The notes beneath the pieces were generated by a model, which searched no databases, was not told the DNA's origin, and worked only from the letters and a program-made list of their open reading frames with translations. Positions 32,470 to 44,145 of a stretch of 64,000 nt of DNA are shown here, one piece after another (position 1 is the first letter of the stretch; every line of letters starts with the position of its first letter). The position numbers and the translations under genes were made by a program. The stretch covers positions 14,308,671-14,372,670 of the forward strand of contig JAJEKV010000034.1 in the NCBI GenBank assembly GCA_021234155.1. The letters run 5' to 3'. Source of the DNA: Isoetes taiwanensis (taxonomy: Eukaryota; Streptophyta; Lycopodiopsida; Isoetales; Isoetaceae).

Positions 32470-32606
32470 GCAGAATGACATCGTGGAGAAGAAAAAGAAT
32501 TTGGCATTTCATTCTCCAACCAGATCTGCACCTCTGTGGTAAAAGCATCCACATCCTTGAACTTTGCCGAGAAATTTTTTAGCTCTGAGATTTTCACTGC
32601 CATGAT
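32470..32606 (-). CDS. Candidate N-terminal exon, unrecognised
   Basis: The minus-strand ATG near 32601 opens MAVKISELKNFSAKFKDVDA followed by FTTEVQIWLENEM. The frame then runs into the GC-rich foldback. Coding texture is good for about 50 residues. The foldback may have interrupted an exon. No family was recognised. Confidence 0.3.
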
Positions 32607-33130
32607 CAAAACAAAATCACAAAACCATCAGATTTTGCATATTTCTTGCCGGATTTCATGAGTAAACAGGAACCCAAAATACATTCTGCACAATTCGATT
32701 CCTGAATGGGTCCAAATCACAAAAAATGCAGCAGCTTTTAGACTGGAAAAAAACAGAGTGTAGGTCCGGCATGAAGTTCCTTAACTTGATCCTAAGTTTA
32801 GATGGCGACTTGAAACAGTTTTGGTCCAAAATTGAAGGGAATCATCGTCTGTACTGTGATTCCCACACAAATTTGTCTGCAAAAAAACCTGTTATCTGTA
32901 CAATAGAATAGTGGCAAGAAGGCCCACCCTGTGATTTTTTTTCTCTCGGATTGGCTATGGTTATGGCAATCAATCATTTGGAGCTTCCGTTCCAACTTAA
33001 AAACAGAGTCAATTGAAGCACTGTTTTGATCCTTCTGATCGAACTAGTTATGAAGCTGGTTTTTTCAGGTGTACTAGAAACTATGCATTGAATTGCTCAT
33101 AAAAGAGTTTTTTGGGTTTGTGACAAAGTA

Positions 33131-33245
33131 CCTGCATAAGACAAATCTTCGCTCTGCGGCACTTGCCCATTCCAAAGCTTTCATCAATTTCTGCCAATTT
33201 CCTGCGCAATTTCATCCATGTCATGTTAGAATCTATAAAAACCAA
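33131..33245 (-). CDS. Candidate exon with donor site, unrecognised
   Basis: The minus-strand frame reads WMKLRRKLAEIDESFGMGKC followed by RRAKICLMQ and ends at CAG before GTACTTTG, a plausible donor. The residues are charged and helical. It could be upstream of the candidates at 31.5-32.6 kb on the same strand. Confidence 0.3.
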
Positions 33246-33339
33246 AAGACCCACCGCAGAAATCACATGCATATGCTCAGATTTCACACAGGCGATGCGC
33301 AGATTTTTGACAGATTCATCCATAATTCTTTGTTTTGTA

Positions 33340-33845
33340 TGCCAATGTGAAGAAACAGAAATAAACCCAACCCATCATATAAATCTTTGTTCTTGATCAT
33401 ATAAATCTTTGTTCTTGGTAAGGTGGGTACCTATTTTATTTATTCTGACAAATTGTGGCCCTGTTCACATATTTCTCCCTCGATTTCTTCTGACAAATTG
33501 TGGCCCTGTTTACATATTTCTCCCACGATTTATCAAAGATCAGCGGAGCTCCTCATCCAAAGCATTCATTCCGGCGATCAAGTTGCACTAAACCCTTTGA
33601 TTTTGCACTTGCGCACTGTAAATCAACAGAGACGAACATCTAAAGCTGAAAAACCTACGAATTCATAGTAAATCAATTTTTTTTCATACTTCTTTTTTTA
33701 TTTTTTCCCTCTATATTACTTTCTGCATGCCACGTATTAATGGTTCATTCAATACTGTTGCCAGCTCATCACGTGGCATTAATGGGGCACCAAATATTCA
33801 TGCCACCTCATAACATAGCATTTATTGTAGTTAATATACGTGGCT
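33340..33845. other. No recognisable gene
   Basis: A 34-bp unit (TGACAAATTGTGGCCCTGTT and CATATTTCTCCC) is tandemly doubled near 33446-33520. CATATAAATCTTTGTTCTTG is doubled just before it. No ORF is convincing. Confidence 0.6.
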
Positions 33846-33852
33846 GATCACG

Positions 33853-34145
33853 AGCCGTTGATGCAACACATTCAACGGCTGAGATAAATCTAGCCTAAGC
33901 ATTAAATTATATTGGCTTTTTATCGACGGTCTAGATTAAATCCTAAAATCCGACGGCCCAAATCAAAAGCCCCAAAAAAGGGGGCTTTTATCTGGGCCGT
34001 CCATCTCGCACATTCGACGGCCCAAATGAATCAAACCCAAGCTGGCCCCTTATAAGTAGAGATCTGGGTGGCGCAACGTGGGCCGTCCAGATCTGAGATC
34101 GACGGCCGACGCGGCGACACCCAAATCTCTACTTATAAGGGGGCA
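33853..34145. repeat. Composite block C with long hairpin
   Basis: Palindromic pieces follow one another. AGCCGTTGA pairs with TCAACGGCT (33853-33880), and AAAAGCCCC pairs with GGGGGCTTTT (about 33966-33992). A ~26-bp arm at 34045-34070 (CTTATAAGTAGAGATCTGGG core) pairs with 34118-34144, with one mismatch and one indel. CGACGGCC motifs are interspersed. It is followed by a TA-rich ACAAGT motif and an AGATTC array, the same order as at 24.2-25 kb. Confidence 0.85.
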
Positions 34146-34254
34146 GCTTATATGATTGTATATATATAACTGATACAAGTCTTTATACTATGTAGGGCCT
34201 GTACGAGTTAGGGACTGTACAAATCCAACTAGAAGCCAAATACAGAGATATAGC

Positions 34255-35190
34255 TCTTAGATTCTCTTATATATATCCCTTAGATTCTCCAAGAATCTAT
34301 ATAAGTTCCCATAGATTCTCTTAGATTTCCATAGATTCTCTTAAGATTCCCTAACATTCCCCTAGACTTCCAAAGATTATCCCATGATTCCTCTATGTTC
34401 CCCAAGATTCTATAAAGATTCTCCTAGATTCCCCAAGATTCTATGAAGATTCTCTTAGATTCTCTAAGATTCCATTGAGATTCACTTATATTCTCAAAAA
34501 TTTTAGGAAGATTCCCCTAGATTCCCAAAGGCTCTCTTGAGATTCGCTTAGATTCTCTGAGATTCTCCGAGATTCTCAAAGATTCTCTTAGATTCTTAAA
34601 GTTCTACAAAGATTCTTCTAGATTCTTAAGATTCTATGGACATTCCCCTAGATTTTACTAAGATTTCCCAAGATTCTCCAAGATTCCATCTAGATTCCCA
34701 TAGATTCTTAAATATTCTATGAAGATTCCTTTAGATTCTTCTAGATTCTCTAAAAATTCCCTCAGATTCCAAAAGAATACCTCAAGATTCCTCTAGATTG
34801 TCCAAGATTCTATGAAGATTCTCCTAGATTCTTCTAGATTATCTAAATTCTCAAAGATTTTCGGAATACTCCCCTAAATTCCCAAAGGATCACTTGAGAT
34901 TCATATAGATTCTCTTGAGATTCCTCTAGCTCCCCTAGATTCTATGAAGATTCCTTTAGACTCCCCAAGATTCCTTCGAGATTCCTCTAGGTCCTTAAAG
35001 ATTTTATCAAGATTCCCTTAGATTCCCTTACATTCTCAAAGTTGCTCTCTTGAGATTCCCATAGGTTCTCTAAGATGCTCATGATATTCCTCTGGATTCT
35101 CTAAGATCCTATGAAGATTCTCTTAGATTCCCTCAACTTGCCATAGATTCCTTGAAACGCGAAGATTCTAAGAAGATTCTTAGTATTCGA
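34255..35190. repeat. 10-bp-periodic AGATTC array, copy C (longest)
   Basis: About 930 bp consist almost entirely of variants of AGATTCTCTT, AGATTCCCCA and AGATTCTATGA. The AGATTC cores stay nearly in register with a 10-bp period over long stretches, for example about 34520-34640. Individual units differ, so this is an old or fast-evolving minisatellite. No ORF or known element covers it. Confidence 0.92.
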
Positions 35191-35199
35191 TCACATTGG

Positions 35200-36140
35200 C
35201 TCCAACTGCGACAAAATATTGCCAAACCATCACTCATTGGAAAGCTCTCAATGAGAGGAATCCAATGGCATAGGTTCCACCTTCATCCGACCTCTCTACT
35301 GCAAGCTACGTGCATTTGAAGTTGATTAAACAGAAGGAAGCTTCCTAGAAAGTCTATTCATAAATACTTTGCCACCTCACTACTTTTCTTTATTAATGAC
35401 CTCACTCCTTTAAAAAAAAAACTAATTTAATAATTAAAAAGTTAATGGCTATGATTTATGCTCACCTTTTAATCTAACGGTTGAGATCTGCTACACCAAA
35501 TTCACTTTTTGGCACCTTCCTTGCACCTTCCTCACAAAAATCAAGGGCCAGGATTTATCCTCCCCTTTCGATCCAACGGTCCAGGGATGTGGAGCATGCC
35601 CCATGCATGCCCTCATGCATGCCCCCATGGATATCCAATGGCTGTAAGTGTGCCACCTCACCATATTTCAAACGAATGGTCAGGATCAATTTGAATATAT
35701 CAACAATCAGGCATCCAAAGTAATTTTATAAATATAATCTACACATATATAACTCAGTTTCATATTTTGATTTTCTGTTTTTGTCGCACAGAATATTTTT
35801 GCGCCGCAATCCAATTTGCCCTTTTGGTGCCACGTTTTATTGCTTCGCCATTTTTTGTCGTCCGATAGTGGCGGTGGGAGAACCTACATCCCCCAGTTTT
35901 TACAGGTTTATCCTGAGCTTCATTTGCTTTGTCTTGCAGATTATATTGCATTTTCGGGTAGATTGACTATTGCTTCTCGATTTTGGTTGCAAGTTGGATT
36001 TATTGCATCTGATAGGTCTGGACATAGACCAGAAATCGGCAAGTTGTGCCCCAAAAATGGACGTATTTTCTGGAGCTCGGTTACAGCAACGAAATAGTTG
36101 GAGCAACGAAAGATCTGTTTCCGGCAATTTTTGGTAGTGA
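35200..36140. other. No recognisable gene
   Basis: Short CATGC-rich repeats (CCCCATGCATGCCCTCATGC) occur at 35605-35630, together with AACGGT/CCAACGG motifs like those of the composite blocks. Short overlapping ORFs on both strands have no domain. Confidence 0.4.
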
Positions 36141-36141
36141 T

Positions 36142-36224
36142 TGGCCGGGTAGAGTTTATGCAGATGGTATCTATGATCCATTTCATCTCGGGCATTCAAG
36201 ATCCTTGGAGAAAGCAAAAAAATC
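36142..36224 (+). pseudogene. Choline-phosphate cytidylyltransferase exon fragment
   Basis: The frame reads [20 protein letters not shown] followed by KAKKS and ends at TC before GTGAGT. Plant CTP:phosphocholine cytidylyltransferases, the rate-limiting enzyme of CDP-choline phosphatidylcholine synthesis, have [15 protein letters not shown] here with the nucleotide-binding HxGH motif. HLGH is kept at 36184-36195. The usual Leu before Phe-His is Pro, and the residues just upstream (DWPG) also differ from the family. The split in the Ser codon and the donor suit the plant gene's exon end. No second exon was recognised downstream, so this is probably an isolated, decayed fragment. Confidence 0.72.
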
Positions 36225-36229
36225 GTGAG

Positions 36230-37690
36230 TGCTTTCTGACCGCTTTGCTGAAACTTCTCTTAATTTGATGAACAAGCTATGGCGATGCTCAGTATCAACA
36301 GGCTTTCCAGAGAAAGCGGCTTTTTTCTTTGCATTCCTTTACTTGGGCTTCAACTCTACGAATGCCATTGTGCCAAAATTGGAGTTTTGCAAATATTTGG
36401 CATGCAATGCAAAGGGCTTTTGGGATTTGCAGGGCGGATCTGCAACAGGCATCTAAATCCATTCGCTGTAATCCTCCCTGTCCATTTCGTTCCTCAGGAG
36501 TTTGATTAGAACCTAGCCGTTTATGCCTTTGTTCTCAGAATGTTTATGCCTTTGTTCTCAGAATATCGGTGCACTTTGGCGTGAATTCCCTTGCATTTTT
36601 TCGTATCCTTTTTTTTACTATGTATATTAATGTTTCTAAGTTTGTTAGATATGGCGTGCAGAGCAAACAGAGCAAGTGACAGTTACGGTAAGCTTCATTC
36701 TCATTTACCTATTCAATAGCTCGTCTTTTGTCTTGTGTTGACAGTCGCTGTAACTTTCAACTCACAGGTTCTATTTTAATGGCAATAGATGCTCTTTACC
36801 AAGCATGCAAGTTTACTCAGAAGCGATATGATGTATTTCTCAGTTGATCTTTTAGCTAAATCTGCTTACAACATAATAGTCTAGGCCAGACGCAAATATT
36901 TTTGGCATTATATAAAGGTGAGCTTCTGATAAACCTTTCTTTCTATTTAGACTGTGGCAAAGGTCCTAAATGGGATTAATTTGCATGCTGAATTTCGTTG
37001 TGAACATTCACGGTAGGGGATTTCTTTCTTTTATTAGATTTGAGCAGCATGTAGCTACTCCTATTGTTGGTTTTTCCTTGCCTACTCATTGGCAAACGCA
37101 CCACCAATTGAGGTTGTATTTTGGACCATTAGAGAAAATATGAAAATGTGAAAAGCAAAGAATGTGCATCTTTGATAAATTGTTGTTGTTGTCTATTAAG
37201 TCTATCTTTCCTGCCATGCTAATGTTTGTACCCACACTAATACTAAATGCTTGTGCTTATCGACAGGCTCTGTGTCCCTTTGCAGGCGGTGTGAACAATA
37301 AGCCCAGAGTCAGTATGTGGGTTTGCATAAGAATCCAGGATCAAGGCCTCGTTTGGGAGATTTGGCAGAATTCATAACTAGGGAATTGGTGGTTGCACTG
37401 CTTCTTACAGGTTCACAACAGAAAGCACGAGGGAAGCAATTTGTTGGATTTAGCAATTTGTTGGATTTAGGATTTGCACGTCTATTGCTTTGATGCCAAA
37501 GACATCGGTCAATAAGCTTTAAGGATCTCAAGATAAACTTTCTGAAGCTGTAGGCTTTTAAATGGAAGAAAATTGCAAAGGCATTCTAGCAATTGGGGCC
37601 AATAAATGACCACCACTCTGGACAGAAATTCCGAAATATTATGTAACCAGCTATACATCTGCCATGTTCTGGATAACTCTTAACCTTCAC
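36230..37690. other. No recognisable gene
   Basis: This could be intron-like sequence of the cytidylyltransferase fragment, but the next exon (FPNTYL-type motif) was not found on the plus strand. A doubled ATTTGTTGGATTTAGCA-like unit occurs near 37438-37470. Confidence 0.4.
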
Positions 37691-37783
37691 CTTTGAAATA
37701 ACAAGTGTCGAAGATAGCTCAGGCCCAAGCTGAGCAATCTGGTGATCTATGCCAGCTGGATCAGTGTTATCAACAAATCGTAT
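37691..37783 (-). pseudogene. Glucose-6-phosphate isomerase single exon
   Basis: The minus strand has TGCAG, then a 31-codon open exon, then GTGAAGG. It reads [20 protein letters not shown] followed by [11 protein letters not shown]. This matches the highly conserved segment of plant (plastid-type) phosphoglucose isomerase, which interconverts glucose-6-phosphate and fructose-6-phosphate. Known proteins have STLVVVISK where this reads STLVISK, so two codons seem to be missing in frame. Acceptor and donor are canonical. Neighbouring exons (upstream PLK-type end, downstream GGTPETRNG) were not found on either side, which points to a captured or stranded exon. Confidence 0.82.
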
Positions 37784-37789
37784 CTGCAT

Positions 37790-40700
37790 GGCAAGAGAAT
37801 GTTTATGAGAATCACGCATGGAAGGCACTAATGGATTGCCCGTGCAAAGGGATATCATGCACTAAATTGCTTCAAAATCAATTGATGAAATATGGCACTG
37901 AGTTTAATTCAAGATAAGTTAATTAGAAAGTTCAGTTCATATAGCCAGCGTACATATCGATTCTACAACGTGAATGGGTCCATTTCAAGAGAAGCACGCT
38001 CCTTTATTGCAAATTTTGGAACTGTAGTTACATTCGAAGTACTTAAGCCGGACTGGGGCTGACATACTTGGCAGAATGCAATCCAAATAAGGGGTCATTT
38101 TTGGTAAGGTTGAGATGACTGGAAAAACTTACCACTTTCATCTGTTAGGGTTCTGTGAAGGGGCAGCTTCGATGGGCTGGAACAAATTGTAGCTGTAAGT
38201 TCGGCAATCAGCGCCATAGCCAAACCTGTGGAATTCTCTCTTCCAGTAATGGTTCTCTATGTATTTTTGCGCAAGCACATGTCGACATTTGAAACGTTGA
38301 CTGAGATTCTGGCGTGCGTCCTGTATCTAGAAATATCAACTTAATATTGGTACCCTAAATGTCTACTCCATAATCCATCACCTTATCACCTCATTGACAT
38401 AATAAAACAATTTATCTGCTGTCAAAGAGTACTCATCTTGATAGTATATCCCTTCCCACTTCTGTCTGGGTCCCAAAGACCATCTAGCCCTTTGGACCAT
38501 TGAGATATAATCCACGAGTGAATTCTTTGAAGACATACATAGGGCCTTCAATGTGGTTGTTAAATTCTCTAAAGACATTCATACGGCCTCCATTGTTATT
38601 GTTTGAATCAATAAATATATATATATATATATGGTATGTTTGCCGATCATCTCCCCCTCAAGGCGCTCAACATTGGAGCTGATGGTTCTCTCTATAGTAG
38701 AGGCACAACCATTCTCCTTGACAAACTAGTCCTCAAGTTTTAAGTTGAGATTGAGAGGTGTTACAACAGTAACAGATTGAGGGCGCATAGACACCTAGTT
38801 TATTATGCCAAATGGCCATAAACACCTAATTTGTTATGGAAAACCACCATAAAGCTCTCAGGCCCAAAGGGAAGAGAAATGTTCGCGGCGGCCTTGGCCG
38901 CCGCGATAAATTTCTTGTAATGATAAGGTAGATAGCGATCCTCGTTTGTGGGGTATGCATGTACAAGTTTTTGTATACTGTATATTAAAGTTTGCAAAAT
39001 ACTATAAGGTTTGAGAGAATGTACTTAATGGTGTTAATTTTGTACATGTATTGTAAATTTTTTGGGGCTCTCGCTGCCCTACGTAACCCCCCGTGTGAAT
39101 ATGCACCCAAACCAAAGGGGGTTTAAGGGGGATTTTAATTTAAATGTGTCAAATACAATGGTTTGTGTTAATAATGTTAATGGCAGTTGTGTGTTAATGG
39201 TTTGTGTTAACTAAAAAAAAAATTGGCCCCTTTGGGGCCTTAAGGATGGTGTAGGGGTGCATGTAATATTGTGCATGGGTTTCCTTAGTGCATGTAATAT
39301 TGTGCATATAATATCTGTGCATGGAAATTCCTTAATGCATACAAATCATAATAGAAAATGGTAATAGAGCTAAAATCAAGCCATTACATTCGAAGTCCTA
39401 ATATTAAGTGTGACATAATACCATGTAACACGAATGATTGGGGTGCTATAAAAGAAGATGCTTGAACTTTTCTTTAGAGCATTTATATTTCATAATAATA
39501 AATGGAAGTGTGTTAAGTCTTGAAACTTAGTACTTCACAATCTTTTGAACCAAAAATCTACATTTCTTCACATATTGGACGTGATACTTTCCTCTGTTTG
39601 GCCAAAACATATTCTATCTCACCAAATCAAGATTGTTAAATATTGATGTTGATGTGAACTAAACCATCTGAATATTTCAGCATTTAAACTCTCCACAATT
39701 CCTAGTTGTAGATGATAAGAAAATTAAAATTACTATAAGTAGAGCAGTTCAAAAAAAAGCACGCCCACCACTTGATGTTCATGTCCAACATGGATATCGA
39801 CCTTCAAAAATTAGAAAAAAATTAGAAGGCCCTGGTGAAAAATCCGTCTACTTACTTCCATTTTTAAGCAATTTAGACCACTTCGATTTGCCACTCGACA
39901 TAAAGGTTTTGCCCAAGGTTCATCACATCCCGTGGTGCTCAATTCGAAGGAGCGGTAAAACCCGAACCAACGGTTTGCTTGAAAATTCAGATTGGTAAAC
40001 AAGCAACTAGCTTTTTAAAAGTAGTAGCAACATGATGGTGACCTCGATAGATCCGATCCTCCGGTAGAGCCATCCGTATAGCCGCATGCCGAAAAGATAT
40101 CACTCGAACTCGCTATTAAACAAAAAGCTCCATTAGCAAGACCAAAGCGGACAACACGGAAAGCATGAACATAAAAGGGACAACCTTTCAACATAAAGCG
40201 TGGTACGGATGAAGTCTCCCCGGTAGATAAATCTTTGGATGGCATTTCGCACATTCTCTCTTAAAAACACATAGATTCTTGGGTAGCCCAAAGAACCATA
40301 CGCTATTAAATCAGCATTACCATGTTCGGAAAAACAAGTGAATAAGAAAAACATAACATACCCATTAAATGGCGGCACCACAATATCCACTTTAGCAAAA
40401 ATGTCGCTCAAATCAAATGGGGAAACAACCTCATTTGTTGTCCTTATCCTCGCAAAGAACACCTTCACGAGCTGTTGACAAACCAAGTAAAAGATCTAGC
40501 TCATCATGTATTAAAGCCAATTGTCTAAGCAATCTCTCTTGCTCTTCATTTGTAGTGATCTGTTGGCAAACATTTCAGTAGTAAGGCAACCTGAAGAATT
40601 CAAAAGAATTATAAATAAACAAGAAGTTGCTTAGGCACCCTTGCAGGCCCATCATCAAGGACCACGAACATTAAACTCAGGTCTGCTGTAAAAGTAAGCT

Positions 40701-42515
40701 TGATATAGTCAGAAAGGTGCTTCCTAGTTACTTCAATACAGCTGCAAATTGGCTGTAAAGCCAGGGAGTTCACAACTCCTCACTTCATCAAAATGCTGAA
40801 AGAGACTCGAAATGTGAGTGAAAGTTCTTCAATCAATCCCTTACCTTATTTGCGAGTAAGGCAGATAATCAACCATCACTAGAGACCTCAATCCCGCAGA
40901 GAGAGCAACCAAATCTATGAAAAAAAGTGCATATGGAGCATTTCGTGAATCAGAAATCATAAAAGACTCAAATCCTCAACTAACCGATGGATAGAGGCCG
41001 GAAGCTAGAAACAGGAAGAGTTCACAACCAGAAAGACAAGGCAACCGGACCATTGCTTTAATGGCCACCGTAGCTGCTACCTACTTTACAGAGGCGGTTT
41101 AACCAGTCTAGTAGAAATAGGTTTGTGTGAACATATTTTGTATTATACCCGCGAAAGGAATAGACAACCGCATAAAACATGAGGCTGAAACAATACCGTG
41201 GATAGTAAAACTGTCGAAGTCTTCTTCATCTTCGTAAATCAAAAATACAGGTAACCGGGCCAACTGTACTACGAGACCTGCTTGAATCCGACCCACAAAA
41301 CCACGCCCCCTGTTATAAGATCTGCCACCATTTTTTATGAAGAAGCTTCTCTCCTGCAACGACGATCTCTTTAAATGATAGCTAACATATTCACAGCCTG
41401 CAATCTTATCTTTGCAGATTTGCAAGCCCTGTTTCGTGCCCTAAAATGCTATCTACGAGGCTTGCATGTTCACCCCCTAAAATAAAAAGAGGGCTTTTGT
41501 TGTGAGCCCTTGGATGTTGGACCATTAAAAAAAAAAAAGCTAAATCAACGACTAAGAAATGGTGCACTCTAGATGTACGCATTAGTACATCCATTCGAAT
41601 ACGCCATGAAATCTTAGGAAAACCTTTGTGAAAAGCGTACAAAAACACAAAGAAAACCCCCTGTTATTATGCTACATATTTTAGGTATATGTTGCTTGCA
41701 CTCGTGTGTCTACAACATCTTGAAAGATACTTTTAAGGACTTTCTACTTGAGCTTGAGGTGCTTATTCCTTGGTCTCTAGAATTCTCTATAATATTCAAA
41801 CATTCTATTTTGACTGTTTGCAGGTTTTTCAAAAAAAACTTTCTATTTCTAGGTGCTTACCCATCAGGGTGCGAAATTTTTTTCTAGCCTTGTAAGATTT
41901 TCGCCTATTTCAAGGAGGCTATACCGGACTTTTCTTAGATGAGTCAGATTTGTCCTGTTTCAATCACAAGTTATCGGAAATTTGCCCTCAAATGAAACAA
42001 GGTGCTGCGCACGGAGGGTTGCCCTCCATGGCCGGAGAGTGAAGTGGCTTAAGTTGTAGTTGTAGACAATAGAGTGTTTGAATCGGAATTGCTATTTTAA
42101 GACATTGACACATAGAAAGATTAACTCGGTTTGTTTCTCTCATAAGTCTAACGAGGAGGCATGTCCTTAGCATAGTATGGTATCTACTTAGAGCTCAACG
42201 TCCTCCTGCCCCCTAGTATAATGCCCATTGTCAGGTCACCAAGTAAAGATGTTTGGGTGCATTTCATGTTATAGAAGTTATTTGAAACGCAATCGTTGCA
42301 CCATAATTGATCAATTGAAATTTTTGATTGCTTATATAACATCAATATTATCCCATGCTAAATGTAATCAAGAGCGCCCTTTGTGGATATTGTGTTACAA
42401 ACCTATTTTTCATTTGTCGATCTCTTCTAATAACCTATGATTGCCAACCAGTTATGGAAGCCTCTGCATTGAATCTTCTCCTTTCCATGTAACTGACTGA
42501 AATTAAAGATCTTTT
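37790..42515. other. No recognisable gene; short coding-like patches
   Basis: Minus-strand ORFs at 40133-40486, 41108-41425 and 41406-41648 have some protein-like texture but no motif I can name. The plus strand shows none. 38930-39060 has another GTACAAGTTT junction-like motif. 41700-41880 has weak CTAGAA-like text. Confidence 0.4.
38874..38915. repeat. GC-rich palindrome
   Basis: CGCGGCGGCC TT GGCCGCCGCG (38884-38905) has perfect 10-bp arms. AGAAAT and ATTTCT extend the stem outwards with a few mismatches. It stands out sharply from the AT-rich surroundings. Confidence 0.9.
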
Positions 42516-42519
42516 GTCT

Positions 42520-42900
42520 AAGAAAATACATAAAACTGAGATTCATAGACAACTGAAGTTAAATACATAGACGACTGCAATATTAGATACATACAAATCT
42601 ACTGCTAACTACCTCCATCACGTGAATACTCCATTGGGTCCACCAAATTTTATTCAGCTTTACAAAGAATATCAAAACTAGCTGTTCATTCAGATGTGTC
42701 GCTATGTTTGCAAAAAGTAAAAAATATGTCTAATGATCTGTGATTGATTAACATATAATATAATGTTTCTATGCTCCTTATAAAGAGATGTTTCTAAGTT
42801 CTTGGACAAAGCATCAAAATATACGTTGCATATACTACAATATATGTTGCATATACTACGGCAGAACATAGTCAACATACGACAACTAAAACAAGCATAA
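42520..42900. repeat. Duplicated segment D, copy 1
   Basis: AGACAACTGAAGTTAAATAC, TTCACCAAATTTTATTC-like, ACATATAATATAATGTTTCT and GACAAAGCATCAAAATRTAC appear in the same order at 43205-43700. A TATATGTTGCATATACTAC unit is itself doubled here (42815-42860). Confidence 0.88.
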
Positions 42901-43204
42901 AAACTCAGACTATGGAAGCAGGCACTACTTCCACCCCGGAATTTGAGGCAAAGCGGTGATTCTTGCAACGTGAATGCAAGGTAAAACGATTCGTGGGGTG
43001 AAATCGAGGCGAGAATGGTGGGTAAAACAAAACAAGAATCGTGGGTAGAATAGGCAGAATCGTAGGTAAAATGGAAGAACTTTGTGGTAAAAAAAGTTGT
43101 CGAGAAGACAAAACTGTGTTTCATATTCTTTAAAAGAACTGTTGCCACATGGCAGCACACCATTGGCTCTAAAGACAGAATTGTTGTTACCTTGCATTTA
43201 CGTC

Positions 43205-43700
43205 TAAGAAAATGCATAAAATTGAGGTTCATAGACAAATGAAGTTAAATACATAGACGACTGGAATATTATATACATACATAAAATTCATAGACAAATG
43301 AAGTTAAATACATAGACGATTTCGGAATATTATATGCATACAAATCTATCGCTAACTACCTACGAAAAGCAAAGCATCGCAAAAAATCCATCGTGTGTGA
43401 ATACTCCATTAGGTTCACCAAATTTTATTCGAGTGTTACAAAGAATATCAAAACTAGGTGCTCATCCAGATGTGTCACGGTATTTGCAAAAGTTCAAAAT
43501 ATGAACGATCAGTGATTGATCAACATATAATATAATGTTTCTATGCTCCTTAATATGTTATGCGAGAGAGATGTTTCAGTTCTTGGACAAAGCATCAAAA
43601 TGTACATGCAATGTTTCTAAGTTCTTGGACAAAGCATCAAAATGTACATTGCATGTATTACGGCAGAACATAGTCAATATACGACAATTAAAACAAGCCG
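43205..43700. repeat. Duplicated segment D, copy 2
   Basis: This is a diverged copy of 42520-42900 with internal extra duplications. CATAGACAAATGAAGTTAAA occurs twice near 43230 and 43280, and TTCTTGGACAAAGCATCAAA twice near 43578 and 43620. ORFs over it are incidental. Confidence 0.88.
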
Positions 43701-43809
43701 ACAAAATAGATCAAGCTGCAGCCTGACAAAATGTAGATTTCTTAATGTTGAATTGTTGTCATTGTCAATCACCATCCCGCTAATCGAGAACCATCTTGCA
43801 TCTTTGGAA

Positions 43810-44145
43810 CTACTTTTCGGGATGTTCAAAACAAAAGGCCGATATGCAATTCTGATTGCCATCATTTAGTATCGCAAAAAGATAAGGCCAGCTAAATTTT
43901 TCACCCCATTTTTCCATGGAATTTGAGGATGCCATTTTCCCTTTGGTTCCTTTGTCAGATAAAATACGTTTTCCATCTGTCAAAATGTTCAACCTTATAT
44001 ACACAAGATACACTTGGGAGCTCATAAATTTCGAATGCCACTTTCCTGCGCAGACAATACGGTAAATGTCTCCTTGCTCAAAACCGAATGTTAATCCTCT
44101 TTCCAATGGGTCAGGTACCCCGAAGGTGTGTGCCATGGATCGCCA
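43810..44145 (-). CDS. 108-codon ORF, unrecognised
   Basis: The ATG near 44136 gives MAHTFGVPDPLERGLTFGFE, a continuous frame to about 43810. It has mixed, non-repetitive composition and no stop, and ends in FCFEHPEK. Transmembrane or catalytic motifs are not evident. It lies on the same strand as, and downstream of, the CPSF160-like exons but does not resemble that family. It could be an exon of another fragment or chance. Confidence 0.25.
   Translation of the reverse strand, partial: WRSMAHTFGVPDPLERGLTFGFEQGDIYRIVCAGKWHSKFMSSQVYLVYIRLNILTDGKRILSDKGTKGKMASSNSMEKWGEKFSWPYLFAILNDGNQNCISAFCFEHPEK

Noticed and set aside
32076-32609. Overlapping long ORFs on both strands at the GC-rich foldback
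   Set aside because: The inverted repeat makes both strands read alike and its GC-richness removes stops. Only the short N-terminal-like part outside the foldback is kept as a weak exon candidate.
24625-35190. CRISPR array
   Set aside because: The regular repeats are degenerate decamers without unique spacers, in a eukaryotic genome.
40133-41425. RNA-binding (RRM) or SR-protein fragments on the minus strand
   Set aside because: Only a vague similarity (acidic YEDEEDFDSF and an NGYVMFF stretch). RNP motifs are not convincingly present.
43810-44136. Extra exon of the CPSF160-like relic
   Set aside because: The translation does not resemble CPSF160 and the position has no matching junctions. 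It is listed only as an unrecognised ORF.
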